A stretch of DNA of 5,134 nt from positions 1 to 5,134 of the forward strand of contig JAPLBW010000039.1 in NCBI GenBank assembly GCA_026392555.1, written 5' to 3'. The stretch comes from Actinomycetota bacterium. Its GTDB lineage: Bacteria > Actinomycetota > Actinomycetes > UBA12327. Position numbers and translations under genes: made by a program. Positions within the stretch are counted from its first letter, which is position 1. The number at the start of each line of letters is the position of its first letter. The notes beneath the pieces were generated by a model, which worked only from the letters and a program-made list of their open reading frames with translations, had not been told where the DNA came from and made no database searches. This document shows positions 1 to 5,134 of the stretch, piece after piece.

Positions 1-1488
<1,488 letters not shown>

Positions 1489-1496
1489 GTCTGTTT

Positions 1497-1502
1497 TCCT
1501 TT
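1497..1502 (-). promoter_or_regulatory. gyrA ribosome binding site
   Basis: The minus strand reads AAAGGA here, ending 8 nt before the GTG start codon of gyrA. A second purine-rich stretch (CTCCCGAAAGG) lies just upstream, but AAAGGA has the better spacing. The gyrB-gyrA gap is only 43 bp and shows no convincing promoter or terminator, so gyrA is most likely translated from a gyrBA transcript with its own ribosome entry. Confidence 0.75.
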
Positions 1503-1531
1503 CGGGAGGTCATCGAGTACGTAGGACTGGC

Positions 1532-3478
1532 CTAGATATCGAGGAACCTCACGTCCTTGGCATTGCGCTGAATAAAGGATCGGCGAGCTTCTACGTCTTC
1601 ACCCATCAAAACTGAGAAAAGTGCGTCCGCTTGTGTTGCATCATCAAGGGTGACTTGCAGCAAGATGCGTTGGTCAGGATCCATCGTCGTGTCCCACAAC
1701 TCCTTGGCAGGCATCTCACCCAAACCTTTGAAGCGCTGGATTCCGTCTTCCTTCGGCAGCTTCTTGCCATTGGCGATTCCGGCTTCAATAGCGGAATCAC
1801 GTTCGCGATCGCTGTAGGCATATTGCACATCGCCACGACCGGACCATTTCAATTTGTACAACGGCGGTTGCGCGAGATAAACGTTGCCCTCTTGGATCAG
1901 CGGTCGCATAAAGCGGAACAAGAGCGTGAGCAACAGCGTGCGGATGTGTTGACCGTCGACGTCAGCGTCGGCCATCAAGATGATCTTGTTGTACCGCAGC
2001 TTCGCCATGTCGAAGTCATCGTGGATACCCGTACCCAACGCGGTGATCAAGGCTTGTACTTCGTTGTTTTGCAACACCCGATCAATGCGCGACTTTTCAA
2101 CGTTCAAGATCTTGCCTCGAATGGGCAAAATCGCTTGGAATCGTGAGTCACGACCACCCTTGGCCGAACCGCCGGCGCTGTCGCCCTCGACGATGTAGAG
2201 CTCGCACTCCTCGGGATTGGTGGACTGGCAGTCGCTGAGTTTGCCGGGCAAACCGCCGGACTCCAGTAGACCCTTGCGGCCCCGAGCGAGGTCGCGAGCC
2301 TTGCGAGCAGCCATGCGCGCACTGGATGCGGCCACCGCCTTGCGGACGATCTCGCGTCCCTCGGTGGGGTTTTGCTCAAACCATGCGCCCAAACGTTCGT
2401 TGGTCACTTTTTGTACAAACGATTTGGCTTCGGTGTTACCCAGCTTGGTTTTTGTTTGACCTTCGAACTGTGGTTCACCCATTTTGATACTCACGATTGC
2501 GGTTAAACCTTCGCGCACATCGTCACCGGTGAGGTTGGTGTCTTTTTCTTTCAACAAGTTCCAGTCGCGACCAAACTTATTAACCAACGTTGTCAGAGCG
2601 GCGCGGAAGCCTTCTTCGTGTGTTCCACCTTCTTGCGTGTTGATCGTGTTAGCAAAGGTATACACCGATTCGCTAAACCCTGAGTTCCACTGCATCGCGA
2701 CTTCAACGCTCATGACCTTCTTCGGATCTTCAGTTTCGTAACTCAAGATCGAGGGGTGCGCGGTGCCCTTGGCAGCATTGCTGTGCTTCACAAAGTCTAC
2801 AAGTCCACCCTCGTAGCACCAGGTGGTGGACCGGCTTTCGCCTTGCTCATCTTCTTGCCCCACGCGCTCGTCGGTCAGCACCAAAGTCAGACCCCTGTTG
2901 AGGAAAGCCATCTCTTGGAAGCGTCGAGCCAACGTTTCAAAGTCATAAACAGTGGTTTCAAAAATGTCCCCGTCGGCCCAGAAGGTGATCTGTGTTCCGG
3001 TCTCGTCCGTGGCTTCATTTTGCTTCAGTGGTTCAACGGGTGCGCCGTACTTGTACGACTGCGTGTAACGCGCGCCATTGCGCCGCACCTCAACATCAAG
3101 GTCCGTTGACAACGCATTGACAACCGAAACACCCACACCGTGCAGTCCGCCCGATACGGCGTAACCGCTGCCACCGAACTTTCCACCAGCGTGAAGAACC
3201 GTGAGCACCACTTCAATAGCCGGGCGTCCTTCGGTTTCTACGATGTCCACAGGAATGCCACGGCCATTGTCGCGAACGCGAACACCGCCATCAGCAAGAA
3301 GTGAAATCTCGATGCGATCGCAATAACCAGCTAACGCTTCGTCAACAGAGTTGTCGACGACTTCGTAGACCAAGTGGTGCAAGCCGCGCTCGCCGGTGGA
3401 TCCGATGTACATGCCGGGGCGCTTGCGGACTGCGTCGAGTCCTTCGAGAACTTGAATGGCACTGGCGTCGTATGACAC
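1532..3478 (-). CDS. gyrB: DNA gyrase subunit B
   Basis: GyrB is the ATPase and TOPRIM subunit of gyrase, which captures and drives the transported DNA segment through the GyrA gate. From the GTG at 3478 the protein is 648 aa and ends KDVRFLDI. The GHKL ATPase domain has EVVDNSVDE (Glu39 as likely catalytic base, Asn43 for Mg), DNGRGIP (70-76), the ATP-lid sequence HAGGKFGGSGYAVSGGLHGVG (97-117) and transducer-domain QTKTKLGN (341-348, Lys343 contacting ATP). The TOPRIM domain has EGDSAGGSAK (431-440) and DADVDG (504-509) with metal-binding Glu431, Asp504, Asp506 and Asp508. QRFKGLGEM (581-589) precedes the conserved C-terminus. The roughly 165-residue insertion of E. coli GyrB is absent, as usual outside the Gram-negative group. 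The frame stays open upstream to an ATG at 3619 (695 aa), but GTG 3478 has GGGAGG 10 nt upstream and sits right at the start of conserved sequence (SYDASAIQVLEGLDAVRKRPGMYIGS). An ATG at 3520 is in frame but lacks a Shine-Dalgarno. Confidence 0.98.
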   Translation of the reverse strand: MSYDASAIQVLEGLDAVRKRPGMYIGSTGERGLHHLVYEVVDNSVDEALAGYCDRIEISLLADGGVRVRDNGRGIPVDIVETEGRPAIEVVLTVLHAGGKFGGSGYAVSGGLHGVGVSVVNALSTDLDVEVRRNGARYTQSYKYGAPVEPLKQNEATDETGTQITFWADGDIFETTVYDFETLARRFQEMAFLNRGLTLVLTDERVGQEDEQGESRSTTWCYEGGLVDFVKHSNAAKGTAHPSILSYETEDPKKVMSVEVAMQWNSGFSESVYTFANTINTQEGGTHEEGFRAALTTLVNKFGRDWNLLKEKDTNLTGDDVREGLTAIVSIKMGEPQFEGQTKTKLGNTEAKSFVQKVTNERLGAWFEQNPTEGREIVRKAVAASSARMAARKARDLARGRKGLLESGGLPGKLSDCQSTNPEECELYIVEGDSAGGSAKGGRDSRFQAILPIRGKILNVEKSRIDRVLQNNEVQALITALGTGIHDDFDMAKLRYNKIILMADADVDGQHIRTLLLTLLFRFMRPLIQEGNVYLAQPPLYKLKWSGRGDVQYAYSDRERDSAIEAGIANGKKLPKEDGIQRFKGLGEMPAKELWDTTMDPDQRILLQVTLDDATQADALFSVLMGEDVEARRSFIQRNAKDVRFLDI

Positions 3479-3488
3479 GTGGGTCTTG

Positions 3489-3494
3489 CCTCCC
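3489..3494 (-). promoter_or_regulatory. gyrB ribosome binding site (decides the start)
   Basis: GGGAGG on the minus strand ends 10 nt before GTG 3478. Neither in-frame ATG upstream (3520, 3619) has a comparable purine-rich site at usable distance. This and the position of family conservation fix the start at GTG 3478. Confidence 0.75.
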
Positions 3495-3535
3495 GGCGCG
3501 AAGTCCTGCCACGCACACATCGTGCGTAGCTCAGC

Positions 3536-3573
3536 GGTGAATCTGGCGGGTGAATCTGGCGGGTGAATCTGGC
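3536..3573. repeat. 13-bp direct tandem repeat in the gyrB leader
   Basis: On the plus strand TGAATCTGGCGGG occurs at 3538-3550 and 3551-3563, followed by a partial third copy TGAATCTGGC at 3564-3573. The two G bases at 3536-3537 also fit the period. The copies are identical over the shared bases. The array lies between the proposed gyrB promoter and the gyrB start, so it would be in the mRNA leader (as CCCGCCAGATTCA units). A 13-bp period shifts frame with every copy, which supports the stretch being non-coding. Function unknown; it may be a recent slippage product. Confidence 0.85.
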
Positions 3574-3614
3574 AGTGCAGCAGCGGCCCGGGGAAGGGTG
3601 AACGCCGTGCCCTC

Positions 3615-3643
3615 ATCATAGTGGTTCAGACCGACTGTTCGTG
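3615..3643 (-). promoter_or_regulatory. probable gyrBA promoter (sigma-A/HrdB-like)
   Basis: The minus strand carries TATGAT at 3620-3615, a 5/6 match to the -10 consensus TATAAT. At a 17-bp spacer the -35 would be CACGAA (3643-3638), a poor match, as is common for actinobacterial housekeeping promoters. A purine start (A at about 3608, 7 nt after the -10) would give a leader of about 130 nt. The -10 overlaps the ATG at 3619, so that ATG could not be the start codon of this transcript. The weak -35 and overlap with an inverted repeat suggest regulation. This is inferred from sequence only. Confidence 0.5.
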
Positions 3644-3649
3644 GTCTGA
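3626..3649. promoter_or_regulatory. inverted repeat over the gyrB -35 region, candidate operator
   Basis: TCAGACC (3626-3632) and GGTCTGA (3643-3649) form perfect 7-bp arms around a 10-bp spacer, giving arm centres 17 bp apart. It lies 5 bp upstream of the proposed -10 element and spans where the -35 should be. This geometry is typical of a dimeric regulator site, since the two half-sites fall on roughly the same face of the helix. No regulator is identifiable from the window. It could instead fold as an RNA hairpin if transcription starts further upstream. Confidence 0.4.
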
Positions 3650-3660
3650 GGGCCTTGATT

Positions 3661-3673
3661 GCCGTTTTACGGC
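3661..3673. repeat. short palindrome GCCGT-TTT-ACGGC
   Basis: Perfect 5-bp arms GCCGT (3661-3665) and ACGGC (3669-3673) flank a 3-nt loop. There is no following T-tract on either strand, so it is not a convincing intrinsic terminator. It lies between the DnaA box and the gyrB promoter. It could be a small hairpin or a chance palindrome. Confidence 0.3.
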
Positions 3674-3709
3674 GAGACACCCCTGATCTTGTGTCCCCCC
3701 ACGCCAATC

Positions 3710-3718
3710 TGTGGATAA
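3710..3718 (-). promoter_or_regulatory. DnaA box (perfect TTATCCACA)
   Basis: The minus strand reads TTATCCACA, an exact match to the consensus binding site of the initiator DnaA. A degenerate copy, ATATCCACC (7/9), lies in the same orientation at 3735-3727, 17 bp centre to centre. Both are in the dciA-gyrB spacer, about 90 bp upstream of the proposed gyrB -10. The cluster normally lies close to oriC (dnaA-dnaN spacer). These boxes could be a DnaA-responsive regulatory site for gyrBA or an outlying origin-associated box; two boxes are too few to call an origin. Confidence 0.55.
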
Positions 3719-3772
3719 CCCTTGTGGGTGGATATAGGCCACATTGGGTCAAGTTCCGGCCCTTAGAAGGGG

Positions 3773-4312
3773 TCAGCCGTAGGTGTCGCGGGGGCCCCGG
3801 CCCGGAACCGAGCGTTGACCGCGTTTCCAGGAGGGCGAGCGCGGGCCGAGCACCTTGACCTTCGTCACCACACCCACTCCCAATTCCTCATCGAGACGCC
3901 GTAAAACCGTGGCCGCGAGAAGGCGCATTTGAGTAGCCCATGCCGTCGAGTCCGCTTGAACGACTAGCTCATCTGCGCGGAACGCTTGCGGGGTCACATG
4001 CGCGGCAACATCATCACCAACGATGGCCGGCCACTGCGTCACGATCGCGCCGATTGACAACGGCGTGACCCATTGTTGTTCTTGACTGAGTTGTTGAACA
4101 ACATCACCCACGCGTTGCGGATCACGCTGATCCGGACCTGGACCTGACCGTTGATCATCGGTTGTTTTGCGCCGACGGTTCAACCACGTTGAACGACGTT
4201 GCACCGGTCGGTTGGTTGCTTGCGCACGAGCTTGTGCGAGTGCATCGCTCGCTGCGTCATTTGCTGGATCAGGTGCTGGATCAGGTGCTGGATCAGGTGC
4301 TGGATCAGTCAC
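3773..4312 (-). CDS. dciA: DciA family (DUF721) replicative helicase-associated protein
   Basis: DciA proteins bind the replicative helicase DnaB and promote its loading in bacteria lacking DnaC or DnaI-type loaders. The 179-aa protein starts at GTG 4312. Residues 1-17 are a DPAP repeat (MTDPAPDPAPDPAPDPA). A low-complexity basic and polar stretch follows, with a basic patch RRSTWLNRRRK at about 39-49. The DUF721 domain spans about 68-156: VGDVVQQL, then WPAIVGDDVAAHVTPQAF (94-111), ELVVQADSTAWATQMRLL (115-132) and a C-terminal helix with LDEELG (140-145). The tail SWKRGQRSVPGRGPRDTYG is the conserved ending of actinobacterial members found between recF and gyrB. The start overlaps the recF stop by 4 bp (GTGA) and has no strong Shine-Dalgarno, so expression probably depends on translational coupling to recF. 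An internal start is possible because the N-terminus is repetitive and poorly conserved. Family assignment is firm; helicase loading is inferred from the family. Confidence 0.93.
   Translation of the reverse strand: MTDPAPDPAPDPAPDPANDAASDALAQARAQATNRPVQRRSTWLNRRRKTTDDQRSGPGPDQRDPQRVGDVVQQLSQEQQWVTPLSIGAIVTQWPAIVGDDVAAHVTPQAFRADELVVQADSTAWATQMRLLAATVLRRLDEELGVGVVTKVKVLGPRSPSWKRGQRSVPGRGPRDTYG
4262..4308. repeat. 12-bp tandem repeat encoding the DPAP N-terminus of DciA
   Basis: The plus-strand unit GCTGGATCAGGT occurs at 4263-4274, 4275-4286 and 4287-4298, with a partial copy at 4299-4307, all identical. On the coding strand each unit encodes Asp-Pro-Ala-Pro. Because the period is a multiple of three, gain or loss of units would change N-terminal length without breaking the gene. 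Identity at the DNA level, not just the protein level, points to recent expansion by slippage. Confidence 0.92.
4309..4312 (-). promoter_or_regulatory. GTGA stop/start overlap of recF and dciA
   Basis: On the minus strand the four bases GTGA contain both the GTG start of dciA and the TGA stop of recF. The sequence upstream (GAGTAAAGCATC) is only weakly Shine-Dalgarno-like. This is the usual arrangement for termination-reinitiation, which would tie DciA output to recF translation. Confidence 0.8.
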
Positions 4313-5134
4313 GATGCTTTACTCACACTTCCGCGGACGACTTCAAAGCGCTGTCCAACTAACAACGTAGGTACATCCTGCGCCACCGCTGCCGTAATTA
4401 ACACCTGTTCGGCTGAACTCACAGCATAGGCTAAACGTTCCCGACGCTGGACATCAAGTTCGGCAAAAACATCATCCAAAATCAGCACCGGATCACCGCC
4501 ACCACGCAGGTCATCGCGCAAAATTTCATACGAGGCCAACCGGAGGGCCAGGGCCACAGACCAGGACTCGCCATGACTGGCATAGCCCTTTGCTGGCAAG
4601 GATCGAAGGCCTAAAAAGACGTCATCGCGGTGCGGGCCCACCAGGGACATTCCCCGCTCTAACTCGCCCTTACGGGCGCTCACCATCGCCTCGTGAAAAC
4701 CCACCTTGATCGCGTCCAATGACGTGCCCACAACATCGCCCAAGAAGCTTCGATACTCCATGGACGTTTCACCCGATTCAGGCGCCAAGTCGGTGTAAGC
4801 CGCCAACACCAAAGGCCGCAACTCGTTGAGAAGCTCGATGCGAGCGTGAATGATCTGTGAACCTAAATCACTCAGTTGTTCATCCCAGACAGCAAGCGTT
4901 GACTCGAGGTTTTCTTGAGGTCGCGATGACCGCGCTGATTTCAACAGTGCATTGCGTTGCTTTAACACGCGGTCGTAATCGCTGCGAATACCTGCGAACC
5001 GCGGCAACCGTGCGGCTAATAACTCATCGAGAAATTTGCGTCGCTCGCCAGGGTCACCTTTGACTAACGCCAAATCTTCGGGCGCAAACAAAACCGTTCG
5101 TAGTGTTCCCAGCACATCGCGAGTGCGGGTCACC
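4309..5134 (-). CDS. recF: DNA replication/repair protein RecF, C-terminal 274 residues (5' end outside window)
   Basis: RecF is an SMC-like ATPase that, with RecO and RecR, directs RecA onto gapped DNA at stalled forks. Residue numbers count from the first complete codon in the window. The RecF signature PEDLALVKGDPGERRKFLD is at 18-36, GPHRDD at 166-171, the ABC-type signature in SHGESWSVALALRLASYEIL at 186-205, and Walker B plus D-loop LILDDVFAELD at 217-227. The frame runs open through the right window edge, so the GTG at 5133 is an internal codon and not a start. The missing part, roughly 100 or more residues in a family of about 360-400 aa, would carry the Walker A motif. The stop (TGA, 4311-4309) overlaps the dciA start. 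The upstream neighbour is expected to be dnaN, as in related genomes, but it is not in the window. Confidence 0.97.
   Translation of the reverse strand, partial: VTRTRDVLGTLRTVLFAPEDLALVKGDPGERRKFLDELLAARLPRFAGIRSDYDRVLKQRNALLKSARSSRPQENLESTLAVWDEQLSDLGSQIIHARIELLNELRPLVLAAYTDLAPESGETSMEYRSFLGDVVGTSLDAIKVGFHEAMVSARKGELERGMSLVGPHRDDVFLGLRSLPAKGYASHGESWSVALALRLASYEILRDDLRGGGDPVLILDDVFAELDVQRRERLAYAVSSAEQVLITAAVAQDVPTLLVGQRFEVVRGSVSKAS

Noticed and set aside
1631..2146. Plus-strand open frame of 171 codons opposite gyrB
   Set aside because: It is antisense to the conserved TOPRIM and C-terminal part of GyrB; the composition and lack of family features fit a shadow frame.
3747..3752. TTGACC on the minus strand as a -35 element for gyrB
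   Set aside because: No -10-like hexamer lies 16-18 bp downstream; the nearby TATATC is only 10 bp away.
3760..3771. CCCTT-AG-AAGGG palindrome just after the dciA stop as a terminator
   Set aside because: The stem is only 4-5 bp and no T-tract follows on the minus strand, so intrinsic termination is not supported.
3479..3772. Replication origin in the dciA-gyrB spacer
   Set aside because: It has one perfect and one degenerate DnaA box and no AT-rich unwinding region; the expected oriC lies further upstream between dnaA and dnaN, outside the window.

Overview
The window is a stretch of the replication-origin-proximal core cluster of an actinobacterium. It reads entirely on the minus strand, in transcription order recF (N-terminus cut off by the right edge), dciA (DUF721), gyrB, gyrA (C-terminus cut off by the left edge). 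The gene order, the 'GSPGNDPAAAMRYTE' active-site context of GyrA and the DciA C-terminus ending in GRGPRDTYG are typical of Actinomycetota. Base composition looks moderate by eye (clearly below Streptomyces or Mycobacterium), which would fit a freshwater or marine actinobacterial lineage. I cannot place it more finely.

Layout from right to left: 5134-4309 holds recF, recognised by its RecF signature, ABC-type signature and Walker B. It overlaps dciA by 4 bp (GTGA). dciA runs 4312-3773, with a short tandem-repeat N-terminus and a conserved DUF721 domain. The non-coding stretch 3772-3479 (294 bp) is the only regulatory space in the window. In transcription order it holds a perfect DnaA box with a degenerate neighbour, a small palindrome, a 7-bp inverted repeat placed over the expected -35 region, a good -10 hexamer (TATGAT), a leader of about 130 nt with a 13-bp tandem repeat, and the gyrB Shine-Dalgarno. 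gyrB runs 3478-1532 from a GTG start, followed by a 43-bp gap carrying the gyrA ribosome binding site. gyrA starts with GTG at 1488 and leaves the window in frame.

The genes form a replication and topology module. RecF acts at gapped or stalled replication DNA, DciA is the family that loads or assists the replicative helicase, and GyrB and GyrA together make the heterotetrameric DNA gyrase that relieves positive supercoils ahead of forks. recF-dciA look translationally coupled. gyrBA look like a separate transcription unit with its own promoter, although read-through from dciA is not excluded because no terminator is visible.

I see no mobile element, CRISPR array, RNA gene, intein or new multi-gene system. 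The points worth a second look are the dciA-gyrB intergenic region, the slippage-prone repeat at the start of dciA, and one unusual residue in the GyrA quinolone region.
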